Below, piece after piece: positions 27,566 through 35,965 of a DNA stretch of 64,000 nucleotides (within the stretch, counting starts at the first letter, position 1; the number at the start of each line of letters is the position of its first letter). The notes under the pieces are model-generated. The model ran no database searches and was not told the DNA's origin. It was given only the letters and a program-made list of their open reading frames with translations. The DNA is from Roseibacillus sp. (GTDB lineage Bacteria; Verrucomicrobiota; Verrucomicrobiia; Verrucomicrobiales; Akkermansiaceae). The DNA lies in the NCBI GenBank assembly GCA_028821775.1, contig JAPKFB010000012.1, positions 1 to 64,000 on the forward strand, written 5' to 3'. The position numbers were made by a program, and so were the translations under genes.

Positions 27566-29754
27566 GGGGTGGCAGGGGCAGTGGCCTTCTTCAAGGCTTC
27601 CACAATTTTCTTGGCTTCCGGAGCGATTTCGCTTTCCGGGTAGTCGTCGATCAGCTGGTCGAAGCGTCGCCGAGCTTCGGTCTTGCGATCGAGCTTGTAG
27701 AGGCAGCGCCCATAGTTGAAGAGAATGACGTCGAGGAAGTTGGCGTCAGGATAATCCGAGAGCACGTTTTCGAAGACGTCGACGGCGCGCGCGTAATCCT
27801 CCTTCTGATAGTAAAAGGCGGCCATCTTGGCGACCGCGTTGCCGACCCGTCCGGACTCCGGGAAACTTTCGTAGACCGCCTGGTAGGCGAGGAAGGACTG
27901 TTCGAAGAGGCGCGTGGCCTGGTCGGCGGTGGCCTTGAGGGCCATCTCCTCATAGCACTCGCCAACGAAGAACTGGCCTTCGCCGCGCAGGTCGCTGTTG
28001 GGCAACTTTGCGATCGCGGAGTAGAGTCCGATCGCGCGTGCGAAGTTCTCCCGCTTGCGTTCGACATGGGCTTGCTGGAGCATGGCTTCGTCGACAAAGG
28101 CGCTGGTGGGAAACTCCGCCTGCAGGCGACGGCTCATGGCGAGGGCCAGGTTGAGTTCGTCCATCGCGAAGTAGATCCTCCAGAGCTGCACGTAGGTTTC
28201 CTCCAGGAGTTTTCCGCCAATCTTCTGGGTGCGACCGAGGATGCTCTCGCAGACGATGAGCGCTTCGCTGTATTTGAGGGTGGCCTTCTCATCGAGACCA
28301 AACTCCTGGTAGTGATTGCCCACCTGGGTGAGGGCGGAGGCGGTGCGCAGCTGGGTCTTCAGCTGGAGGGTTTGGTCGGGAATCTCGGTGCGAGTGACCC
28401 GCATCTCGCCGAGATTGCCTTCGATGACCTTGGCCTGCGCGGTGCGGGTGTGAGGGCCATCGCCGAGATGTCGTTTGTCGAGGTAAACGAGACGAATAAT
28501 CTGCCCTGGCTCAGCATGGAGTGCCTTGGGCACCCCGCTCCCTGCCTGCAGCGGAAGGGCGAGACGGAAAATGCCGCTCTCACTGCTTTCTCGGAGGTGG
28601 ATGGGGAGGGTGCGGACGAGTTTGAGGGGATCGATCTGATCCTTGAGCGTTTCTCCTTCGGGAGCTTCCTCCAGATCTCCATTGGCCACCCGGTCGGCAA
28701 TTTCCTCATCAATCTCATCGGAGTTCTTGCGTTGAAAGACGTGGATGGTCGCCTCAAGGCGATCCACCCCGGCGCTCGTATCGTGGTCGGCGTCAGAGAT
28801 CTGGAGGTGCAGAGGCTTGCCAAGGACCGCGGCCTGCAAATCGTGTTGATAGGATCCGTCCGTGATGCGGGCGATCCCATTGCCGACCACGAGGACCTCC
28901 TTGAGGCGCCGTGCATTGAAGGTCTTTTCGGCAGTGTGGGCATCGATGTAAGTCACCGTGATGAGATCGCCGCCGCGGACTTCGAGCAGGCCGTTGCCGG
29001 GGCTGGCATTCCCCAGTTGGGTCACGATGCTGCCCAAAGTCATCTTGGCGTTGCGCCCAATGGCATCGCACGGCACGGTTTCCTGATCACCGCTCTGGGT
29101 TTTGCAGACCACCTTGATCTGTTCGCCCGGCTCGAGGATGGCAAAGTCCTTGTCGTCGATCTTGATGTAGAGCCGTTTTCCGGCTTCCACCTTTTCGATC
29201 TTCGCATCCTTGTCGGAAAGGGCGGTGCCCACTTTCTCGAGGGCCTCGATGGCCCGGCTGTAGTGGCCCTGCTTGAAGTGGCCCAGTCCGATGAAGTAAT
29301 ACGCTTCGTTGACCTGGGGGGAAGCCGGAAAATATTCGATCACCTGTCGCATGATCTTGAAGCAGTTCCCGTAGCGGCCCGCTTCATAGTAACAAGTGCC
29401 AGTGTTCAGAAAGGCGTAGGCGCGCTGCTCGTCATTCGGATTGGCCTCCTGGGCCGCGGCATCAAAGTGCACCCGGGCCTTGTCGAACTCGCGCTGCTCC
29501 TTGAGCAGGTAATCCGCAAGACGGAGGTGGGCTTCGAACCGGATGGCACTTCGCGGGTAGCGCTCGATGACCGATTCCCAGATCTCGAGGGCCTTTTCAT
29601 TCTCACCCACTTCGAGGCGTGCATCGCCCGCCTGCAAGAGTTTGCGGGCGGCACGATCTTCGACGATCGAACCGCGCTCGATCGTAGTTTGGGCGAGCGA
29701 AATTGCGGAGCAGGCGAGGAGAAACGGCAGGAGGTGGCAGGCAGCGCGTAGCAC
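27562..29754 (-). CDS. TPR / beta-module / TPR secreted protein
   Basis: The 730-residue protein has a signal peptide (LLPFLLACSAISLAQ) and the same order of parts as its 2375-residue neighbour. TPR-like repeats cover about 25-190 and a beta-rich middle about 195-450. The middle contains GEQIKVVCKTQSGDQETV, LEVRGGDLITVTYIDAHT, ISDADHDTSAGVDR and SSESGIFRLALPL. More TPR repeats follow to the end (FYYQKEDYARAVDVFENVLS). The DADHD and SGIF elements match the repeated module in the giant protein, so the two are probably related by duplication and act in one complex. The stop codon overlaps the start of the giant gene (ATGA), and the gene begins six bases after the DUF1501 gene. Confidence 0.8.
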   Translation of the reverse strand: MLRAACHLLPFLLACSAISLAQTTIERGSIVEDRAARKLLQAGDARLEVGENEKALEIWESVIERYPRSAIRFEAHLRLADYLLKEQREFDKARVHFDAAAQEANPNDEQRAYAFLNTGTCYYEAGRYGNCFKIMRQVIEYFPASPQVNEAYYFIGLGHFKQGHYSRAIEALEKVGTALSDKDAKIEKVEAGKRLYIKIDDKDFAILEPGEQIKVVCKTQSGDQETVPCDAIGRNAKMTLGSIVTQLGNASPGNGLLEVRGGDLITVTYIDAHTAEKTFNARRLKEVLVVGNGIARITDGSYQHDLQAAVLGKPLHLQISDADHDTSAGVDRLEATIHVFQRKNSDEIDEEIADRVANGDLEEAPEGETLKDQIDPLKLVRTLPIHLRESSESGIFRLALPLQAGSGVPKALHAEPGQIIRLVYLDKRHLGDGPHTRTAQAKVIEGNLGEMRVTRTEIPDQTLQLKTQLRTASALTQVGNHYQEFGLDEKATLKYSEALIVCESILGRTQKIGGKLLEETYVQLWRIYFAMDELNLALAMSRRLQAEFPTSAFVDEAMLQQAHVERKRENFARAIGLYSAIAKLPNSDLRGEGQFFVGECYEEMALKATADQATRLFEQSFLAYQAVYESFPESGRVGNAVAKMAAFYYQKEDYARAVDVFENVLSDYPDANFLDVILFNYGRCLYKLDRKTEARRRFDQLIDDYPESEIAPEAKKIVEALKKATAPATP

Positions 29755-29760
29755 AACGAA

Positions 29761-31023
29761 CTATACGAACAGTTCCTGGAGGGGCTGTCCATCTTTCCGC
29801 AATAAACGCATTGGTCGACCTTGTTCGGTGACAATTTCCTTTTGGAGATCGATCCCGAGCGCGTGGCAGATGCTTGCGTGCAGATCGAAGGGTCTCACCG
29901 GGCGTTCGGCGGGATCCATCCCGTCGGGGTCGGAGGCGCCCACGATGGTACCGCCCTTGATTCCACCGCCGGCCATGAAGGCGCTGAAGCAGCGGGCCCA
30001 GTGATCGCGTCCGCCGCCGTCATTGATGCGCGGGGTGCGTCCAAACTCGGAAAGGACCACCACGAGGGTTTTGCTCAACATTCCGTTGGCCTTGAGGTCA
30101 CCCATCAGGGAGGCGAGGGCGGGGTCCATGGTGTTTCCATGATTGCGCATGGCCTCGAAGATGTTTCCGTGGTTGTCAAATCCACCCCGGTTGACTTGCA
30201 CGAAGCGCACGCCCGTTTCGACAAGGCGCCGGGCAAGGAGGGCGCCGCGGCCAAACTCCGTATTGCCGTAGCGCTCGATCGTGGAAGCCTTTTCTTCCTT
30301 CAGTTCGAAGGCTTTCAGGGCCGGGCTTTCCATCAAGGAAATGGCATCTTTGAGCGCGGTCTCGGAAGCCTTGAGTTCGGAGGCCTCCAGTTTTCCGGAA
30401 GTGCGGGCATTCATCTTGGCGAGAATCTCGAGACGCTTCTTGCCGCGTTCGTGATGAATCCCTTCCGGGAAGGCGAGGTAGGGATCTTTGTCGCCGGGGC
30501 GGCCGACGTAGTAGGCCTCGCACTGCTGACCAAGGTAGCCGGCGCGAGCGGGGTTGCCGCTGATGCTGATGAAGGCCGGGAGATCGCCCAGCGGTTTGCG
30601 CTCATGCACCACGATGGAACCCAGTCCGGGGTGCATTACGTTGGGGGCCTGGTTGAAGCCAGTCTGCAACTCGTATTGCGCACGGCCGTGATCGCCATTC
30701 GTTCCCTTGATCGAGCGAATGAGGGCGGCATCGTGCATTTTCTTGGCGAGTTGAGGGAAGATCTCGGAGATCTCCATTCCGGGGACGGAGGTCTTGATTG
30801 GTGCGAACTCACCCTGCACCTTGCGTCCCGGCTTGGGATCCCAGGTGTCGAGATGGCTCATTCCGCCGCTGTTCCAGAAGAGAATGACGTGCTCGGCGGT
30901 GGCCCTGCCGCCGCTCTTGGGGGTGGCGGCCAGCAACTGGCTGATGGGCATTCCGAGCATGGAGGCGCTGAACATCTTCAGCATGTTTCTCCTGGTGTGG
31001 AGGTAGTCTGGGCAACCTGACAT
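29761..31023 (-). CDS. DUF1501 protein with Tat signal
   Basis: The 420-residue protein opens with a twin-arginine-type signal (HTRRNMLKMFSASMLG) and carries typical DUF1501 features: HVILFWNSGGMSHLDTWDPK near residue 46, IRSIKGTNGDHGRAQYE, VLSEFGRTPRINDGGGRDHW and FMAGGGIKGGTIVGASD. DUF1501 proteins belong to the alkaline-phosphatase/sulfatase superfamily and are abundant in Planctomycetota and Verrucomicrobiota, nearly always paired with a DUF1549/DUF1553 cytochrome gene, as here (43 bases upstream). No enzymatic activity is established. Unusually, the gene is followed after only six bases by the TPR/ExbBD genes, suggesting cotranscription with the envelope machine. Confidence 0.92.
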   Translation of the reverse strand: MSGCPDYLHTRRNMLKMFSASMLGMPISQLLAATPKSGGRATAEHVILFWNSGGMSHLDTWDPKPGRKVQGEFAPIKTSVPGMEISEIFPQLAKKMHDAALIRSIKGTNGDHGRAQYELQTGFNQAPNVMHPGLGSIVVHERKPLGDLPAFISISGNPARAGYLGQQCEAYYVGRPGDKDPYLAFPEGIHHERGKKRLEILAKMNARTSGKLEASELKASETALKDAISLMESPALKAFELKEEKASTIERYGNTEFGRGALLARRLVETGVRFVQVNRGGFDNHGNIFEAMRNHGNTMDPALASLMGDLKANGMLSKTLVVVLSEFGRTPRINDGGGRDHWARCFSAFMAGGGIKGGTIVGASDPDGMDPAERPVRPFDLHASICHALGIDLQKEIVTEQGRPMRLLRKDGQPLQELFV

Positions 31024-31066
31024 GGTGGGTAGTTTTGGTTGGAGGTTTGAATCAGGAGGGAAACTC

Positions 31067-33526
31067 TCAGGGGAGATAACGAAATTCGTGGCTGTTCAGC
31101 AAGGCCCAGCGGAGATCGGCCATGCCGTCGGCGGGAATCTGGCTGGATTTGAGAATGAACCGGGCGTCTGCCATTTCTTCGGGGGTGGGCACGCGGGTCA
31201 GGATTTCCTGGTAGGCCCACCGGATGGCACGGTCGTGTTGTTCCTTTTCCATCAGGCGATGGATCGGTTCCTGCGGGCCCACGCGCGAGGCTTCATAAGT
31301 AAGGCGCCCGTTCATCATCATGAGTTGCTGGCGCAGGGAAGCGGCGTCATTGCGGAACTGCCCCAGACCATCGCGGGCCGGTTGACCAAAGACGCGGAGG
31401 AAGTGCGCCGGGGGGGCGGGGGTTGCCATTCTCATGGCGCTTCCAAAGCGGGGGTTGTCGTCGACCATCTCCTCCACCTGCTCGGTGCGGTATATCATCA
31501 CCATCTTCATTTTTTCGCTGGCGGCCGCGGCCATCTTTTCAGCTTCGATTTGTTTGTCAGAGTTGGCGCGCATTTTTTCGAGCTCGCTCATCTTCTCTTT
31601 CTTGAGGAGGGAGTCGAAATCGAGGGAGAGGGAGGATTCCAAGTCGTAGCCGTCGGCCCGCATGGGCCTTCCCTTGGTGCTGGCCCTCATGACCGGAGTG
31701 GCCCCCGGGGTTGGGTTGACGGCCATCATCTTGCCGGTGGGCACCCTGATTTCGCGGATGATCTTCTTCAAGTTCGCGCCCTGCGGCCACTTGTGTTCCC
31801 CAACGTGGCCCGCCACCACCACGCTGTCATAGAGGACCTCGCCCAGCATCCGGCGCACTGGGGCCGCGGTGAAGTGTTTTTCCGAATGCCCGCGCCGCGT
31901 GATTGCTACCGAAGCGGAGAGATGGCTCCGCTGATAGGCCGCGCTCAGCGTGATGAGTTTCACGAGGCTCTTGAAGTCGTAGCCGGACGCGATGAATTCC
32001 TGGGCGAGGAAGTCGAGGGTCGAGGCGTGGCGCAGCTCGTTGTAGTCGGAAAAATTATCGAGGGGTTCCACAAATCCGTGGCCCACCAGTTCCGCCCACA
32101 TGCGGTTCACAAAGGCTCGGGCGAAGAATCCGTTGCGGGGATTGGTAATCAGTTCAGCGAGTTGGGTCCGAAGTTCGCTGGCGCGATAGAGGTCGTTGAG
32201 AACATCGAGCTTTTTGCTCTCGGCCTTGGCCTCCGCGAGGACGGGGTCCTTCCTGCGGCCTACGGTTGGCGTGATGGAATCGAGGAGGGCATCGAGAGAG
32301 GCGTCCTGGTCGCCGGAAGCAGCCTCGGCGTTCTGGGCCGTTCTCTTCTTCTCAAAGCGTGCGAGGAACTGCGGGGTGCCCTTGTAGTCCACGAGGGAGA
32401 ACGGGAAGGTGGGGGTGACGGGCTTTCGCTGGTGAGCCTCCGCCTTGTCTTCCGGAGGCCAGAGAACCATCATCTCTTGGCCTTCGGTGGTGTAGACTTG
32501 GTTGCGCTGAGGGCTGCGGACCTGCCTGGTTTTCCCAAAGAAGGCGGCCAACTCGTAGAAATCCTTCTGCTCCCAATCGTCGAAGGGGTGATCGTGACAT
32601 TGTGCGCAACCGATGCGCACCCCGAGGAAGACCTGCGCAGTGGTGGCCGCCAGCTCCATCGGGTCGGTGTTGCCGCCCAGAATGTATCCCACTGCGGGGT
32701 TGGCATTCGGTTTGCCGGAAGAGCCGATCAATTCGCGCACCATCACGTCGTAAGGCTTTTCCTTCGCGATCGATTTGTTGACGTAGGCGAGGAGTTCATT
32801 GCCGCCCGTCACGTTCGAGCGGATGCGCAACATGTCCGCCATGAAAATGGTCCAACGATCGGCAAAGCGGGGATGCTCCGCGAGCCTCTCCACCAGCATT
32901 TTGCGACGGCTCTGGCCCCATCCTTCATAGAGCGCGACCTCTTTCATGCTGGGGATGCGCCCGATGAGGTCGATCGTGGCGCGGCGCAAAAAAGCCTCGT
33001 CGCTGATGAGCTTGGTGGTGATGACCTCTTCGCTGAGGTTTTCGCGTCGGAGGATGTCGTCGAGGAGTCGGGCCGCCTCCACGAGGCTGGCGGGAGCCTT
33101 TCTGGGCATGGCGACCCGTTTGACCTCGGCGGGCTTGCGCTCGGTCAGGGTGACGCCCTCGGGCCACATCGCGCCAGCCTTGACCCATGCGGTGAGGGTC
33201 TCGAGCTGCTCCTTGCGGAGGGCTTGGCCCTCGTCGGGCATGAACCCTTCATCGATGGGACGGAGGTGGATGCGGGTGAGGAGTTCGCTCTTTTCGGGCT
33301 TGCCGGGCACGATCGCCTCGGCCTCCTCGCCGCCCTCCATGATCTTGGCGTGGGTGTCCATGCGGAGCCCGCCCTTGGTCTTTTTGGCATTGTGACAGCG
33401 GACGCAGTTGGCCTCGAGGATTGGCTGGATATCCCGCTTGAAATTCGGGGCGGCACCGACTCCCAGGGGGAGGGATGCAAGGAGACAGATCAGGAAGAAG
33501 CTGGGGGCTTTGGTCTGGGTCTGCAC
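31067..33526 (-). CDS. PSD1-type cytochrome c with DUF1549 and DUF1553 domains
   Basis: The 819-residue exported protein has a signal peptide (FFLICLLASLPLGVGA), then a planctomycete-type cytochrome c domain with haem motif CVRCH at residues 41-45 and the conserved GGLRMDTHAKIMEGGEEA and GFMPDEGQAL segments. DUF1549 follows (RRATIDLIGRIPSMKEVALY, and CAQCHDHPFDDWEQKDFYEL, a second CxxCH), and DUF1553 ends it (FARAFVNRMWAELVGHGFVE; ASGYDFKSLVKLITLSAAYQ). The family is typical of PVC bacteria and of polysaccharide-degradation loci; the redox or catabolic role is not proven. It is the first gene of the long minus-strand run. Confidence 0.92.
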   Translation of the reverse strand: MQTQTKAPSFFLICLLASLPLGVGAAPNFKRDIQPILEANCVRCHNAKKTKGGLRMDTHAKIMEGGEEAEAIVPGKPEKSELLTRIHLRPIDEGFMPDEGQALRKEQLETLTAWVKAGAMWPEGVTLTERKPAEVKRVAMPRKAPASLVEAARLLDDILRRENLSEEVITTKLISDEAFLRRATIDLIGRIPSMKEVALYEGWGQSRRKMLVERLAEHPRFADRWTIFMADMLRIRSNVTGGNELLAYVNKSIAKEKPYDVMVRELIGSSGKPNANPAVGYILGGNTDPMELAATTAQVFLGVRIGCAQCHDHPFDDWEQKDFYELAAFFGKTRQVRSPQRNQVYTTEGQEMMVLWPPEDKAEAHQRKPVTPTFPFSLVDYKGTPQFLARFEKKRTAQNAEAASGDQDASLDALLDSITPTVGRRKDPVLAEAKAESKKLDVLNDLYRASELRTQLAELITNPRNGFFARAFVNRMWAELVGHGFVEPLDNFSDYNELRHASTLDFLAQEFIASGYDFKSLVKLITLSAAYQRSHLSASVAITRRGHSEKHFTAAPVRRMLGEVLYDSVVVAGHVGEHKWPQGANLKKIIREIRVPTGKMMAVNPTPGATPVMRASTKGRPMRADGYDLESSLSLDFDSLLKKEKMSELEKMRANSDKQIEAEKMAAAASEKMKMVMIYRTEQVEEMVDDNPRFGSAMRMATPAPPAHFLRVFGQPARDGLGQFRNDAASLRQQLMMMNGRLTYEASRVGPQEPIHRLMEKEQHDRAIRWAYQEILTRVPTPEEMADARFILKSSQIPADGMADLRWALLNSHEFRYLP

Positions 33527-33757
33527 GGGATGCTGTACGCGGGGAATCTGAGTAGTTTAAAGGGATTACATTCATTACCCGATCTGCAAATCATTCCTTA
33601 CGATGATTTTATGGATGGGCCCCTCTTTTTTGGGCAAGATCCGGGGGCAATCCAGAGGCGGTCCCTCGGAGCGGGCCGGCGAGAGCTTGGGAGAAATCTC
33701 TGGCTTGTGATGTGTTGGGACAACCTCTAGTTCAGGAGGAGCAACTTCATCTGTGCC

Positions 33758-34483
33758 ATGAGTCATTGTCCTTCCCTCCTTCCCTCCATCCTTGCTCTGA
33801 TTCTGGTCCTCGGTGGTTCCGCCGCTGCTGATCACCACAAGCGTGGCGAGGCCAAGTCCCTCTTCGATGGAAAATCACTGCAGGGGTGGAACGTGAGCAA
33901 GGGGGAGGAGAAGTTGTGGCGCGTCGCGGAGGGAACAATCGAAGGGGGTTCGCTCACCGAGCATGTGCCGCACAACACCTTCATCGTCTCGGATCAGTCG
34001 TATCAGAATTTCGAACTCCGTCTGAAGCTCAAGATCACTCCCGTGAAGGGCGGGGTGAACTCCGGGGTGCAGTTTCGCAGCATGCGCATCCCGAATCATC
34101 ACGAGATGGTGGGTTACCAGGCCGACGCGGCGAAAAATTACTGGGGGAAGCTCTACGACGAGTCGCGGAGGCGGAAGATGATCGGGGAATTGCTCGATGC
34201 CGCGGCGGTGACGAAGGCGGTGAAGCCGAAGGGGTGGAACGAGTATCGCATCCTCTGCGAAGGACCGCGCATCCGGATGTGGCTCAACGGGGTCCCTTCC
34301 GTCGACTACACCGAGCAGGACGAAAGCATTCCGCTCGATGGACACATCGGGCTCCAGGTGCACGGCGGCGGCACCTTGACGGTGCAGTTCAAGGACATCA
34401 CCGTGAAGGAGCTTCTCACCAGCAAGGGCGCGCCCAGTTGGAAGGGCCTCGATCCGAAAAAGGAGTCGCAGCGAAAGAGGTAA
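33758..34483 (+). CDS. secreted DUF1080 (3-keto-disaccharide hydrolase family) protein
   Basis: This 241-residue protein has a signal peptide (LLPSILALILVLGGSAAA) and one DUF1080 domain, a concanavalin-like beta-sandwich. Visible motifs are SLFDGKSLQGWNVSKGE, FELRLKLKITPVKGGVNSGV, MVGYQADAAKNYWGKLYDE and WLNGVPSVDYTEQDE. Some family members hydrolyse 3-keto-glycosides; others may only bind sugars. An AGGAGGAG stretch sits about 17 bases before the ATG, farther than usual. Two sulfatase genes follow on the same strand (16 and 59 bases apart), forming a short catabolic operon divergent from the cytochrome/DUF1501 genes. Confidence 0.88.
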   Translation: MSHCPSLLPSILALILVLGGSAAADHHKRGEAKSLFDGKSLQGWNVSKGEEKLWRVAEGTIEGGSLTEHVPHNTFIVSDQSYQNFELRLKLKITPVKGGVNSGVQFRSMRIPNHHEMVGYQADAAKNYWGKLYDESRRRKMIGELLDAAAVTKAVKPKGWNEYRILCEGPRIRMWLNGVPSVDYTEQDESIPLDGHIGLQVHGGGTLTVQFKDITVKELLTSKGAPSWKGLDPKKESQRKR

Positions 34484-34499
34484 CCTCGGATCGATCGTC

Positions 34500-35906
34500 A
34501 TGTCCTTCTTGTTCAGGATCCTCCTCCTCGTAGCTTGGGTCCCGCCCATCGCGGCGAAGCCGGGAGACGCAGTCGAGCGCCCCGCAATCGCAAATCCGAA
34601 TGTCGTCGTTATCTTCATCGACGACATGGGTTATGGCGACATCGGTCCCTTCGGCTCCACCAGGAACCAGACGCCTCATCTTGATCGGATGGCCAGGGAG
34701 GGTCGGACGCTGACCTCGTTCTACGTCGCTGCTCCGGTGTGCACTCCGTCGCGCGCAGCGCTCATGACCGGGTGTTATCCAAAGCGGGTGGGCTTGGCGA
34801 CGGGTTCCGGGCACATCGTGCTCTTTCCAGGGGACCCTCACGGTTTGCATCCAGAAGAGTGGACGATGGCCGAGATGTTCAAGTCGGCCGGCTATGCCAC
34901 GGGCTGTTTCGGGAAGTGGCATCTCGGTGATCAGGCGAAGTTCCTGCCCACCGCGCAGGGCTTCGACACCTACTACGGCATTCCCTACTCGAATGACATG
35001 TGGCCCCCGCTGAAACGCTTTCAGTGTCCGGACCTCCCGGTCATGCGGGATACGAAGGTCGTTTCCTTGGTGAAAGACATGAAGGAGCAGGGTGATCTCT
35101 GTCGGCAGTTCACGGAGGAAGCGGTGAAATTCATTCGGACCAACAAAGAGAAGCCCTTCTTTGTCTATCTGCCGCACGCCTTCGTGCATGGCCCGCGCGC
35201 TGCGCGTGCGCAGTTCATGAAGAACGCGAAGGATGAGACCGAAGCGCAGATTGAAGAGGTGGACTGGAGTGTGGGCGAGATTCTCAAGACCTTGCGCGAG
35301 GAGAAACTGGCGGAAAAGACCCTTGTGCTCTTCACTTCCGACAATGGTGGTGCGCGCGGTTGTGTGAACCTGCCCCTGCGAGGAGGGAAGGGCAGCATCT
35401 TCGAGGGAGGGATGCGGGAGCCGACAGTGGCCTGGTGGCCGGGGAAGATTCCGGCGGGAACCACCAGCGATGAGCTCATGACCACGATGGATCTGTTGCC
35501 GACCTTTGCCAAGATGGTCGGAGGGACCCTCTCTCCGACTCATGTGATTGATGGCAAGGACATTGCTCTGCTGCTGTTCGGTCAGGAGGGCGCGAAAACG
35601 CCTCACGAGTTCTTCTTCTTTCACCAGGCCGAGCGGCTTGGGGCGGTTCGGTCCGGGTCATGGAAGTTCCATCGCGCCGGTCAACTTTACGATCTTGCCC
35701 AGGATATCGGAGAGAAGAAAAACGTGGCCGCTGATCATTCCGAAGTGGTTGCGCGACTTGGGAAGGCGATGGACGAGTTTGAAGCTGAACTTGGGAAGGG
35801 AATGCGCCCGGTCGGGGTTGTGAAGAATTCCCGCACGCTGGTCCCGCGTCCCGGAGTGAAAGGTGAAGAAGGCTTCCGTCCGACCTTGTCGTTGAAGAAG
35901 AAGTGA
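34500..35906 (+). CDS. secreted sulfatase (family S1)
   Basis: The 468-residue exported protein (signal MSFLFRILLLVAWVPPIAA) has the complete S1 sulfatase motif set: metal ligands in VVVIFIDDMGYGDIG, formylglycine motif C-T-P-S-R with Cys81, CFGKWHLGD near residue 139, YLPHAFVHGP, LFTSDNGGA and PLRGGKGSIFEGG. It would hydrolyse sulfate esters in the periplasm once the cysteine is matured. It follows the DUF1080 gene by 16 bases and precedes another sulfatase. The substrate is not predictable from the sequence. Confidence 0.93.
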   Translation: MSFLFRILLLVAWVPPIAAKPGDAVERPAIANPNVVVIFIDDMGYGDIGPFGSTRNQTPHLDRMAREGRTLTSFYVAAPVCTPSRAALMTGCYPKRVGLATGSGHIVLFPGDPHGLHPEEWTMAEMFKSAGYATGCFGKWHLGDQAKFLPTAQGFDTYYGIPYSNDMWPPLKRFQCPDLPVMRDTKVVSLVKDMKEQGDLCRQFTEEAVKFIRTNKEKPFFVYLPHAFVHGPRAARAQFMKNAKDETEAQIEEVDWSVGEILKTLREEKLAEKTLVLFTSDNGGARGCVNLPLRGGKGSIFEGGMREPTVAWWPGKIPAGTTSDELMTTMDLLPTFAKMVGGTLSPTHVIDGKDIALLLFGQEGAKTPHEFFFFHQAERLGAVRSGSWKFHRAGQLYDLAQDIGEKKNVAADHSEVVARLGKAMDEFEAELGKGMRPVGVVKNSRTLVPRPGVKGEEGFRPTLSLKKK

Positions 35907-35965
35907 GACGGTTGCCAGAGAAAGCTGCGGACATGCGCAGCCAGATGCGTTAGGGAGTTGTTCTG

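Noticed and set aside
27553-29751. 732-codon plus-strand frame exactly opposite the 730-residue TPR gene
   Set aside because: Mirror-image frame without domain, signal peptide or ribosome-binding site; the minus-strand gene is supported by TPR and ATGA overlap.
31022-33730. 902-codon plus-strand frame
   Set aside because: Antisense to the cytochrome/DUF1549/DUF1553 gene, which has CxxCH motifs and a signal peptide.
33575-33766. 63-codon minus-strand frame between the cytochrome and DUF1080 genes
   Set aside because: Position just before the cytochrome gene is suggestive, but the Pro-rich polar sequence has no signal peptide or motif and overlaps the DUF1080 start.
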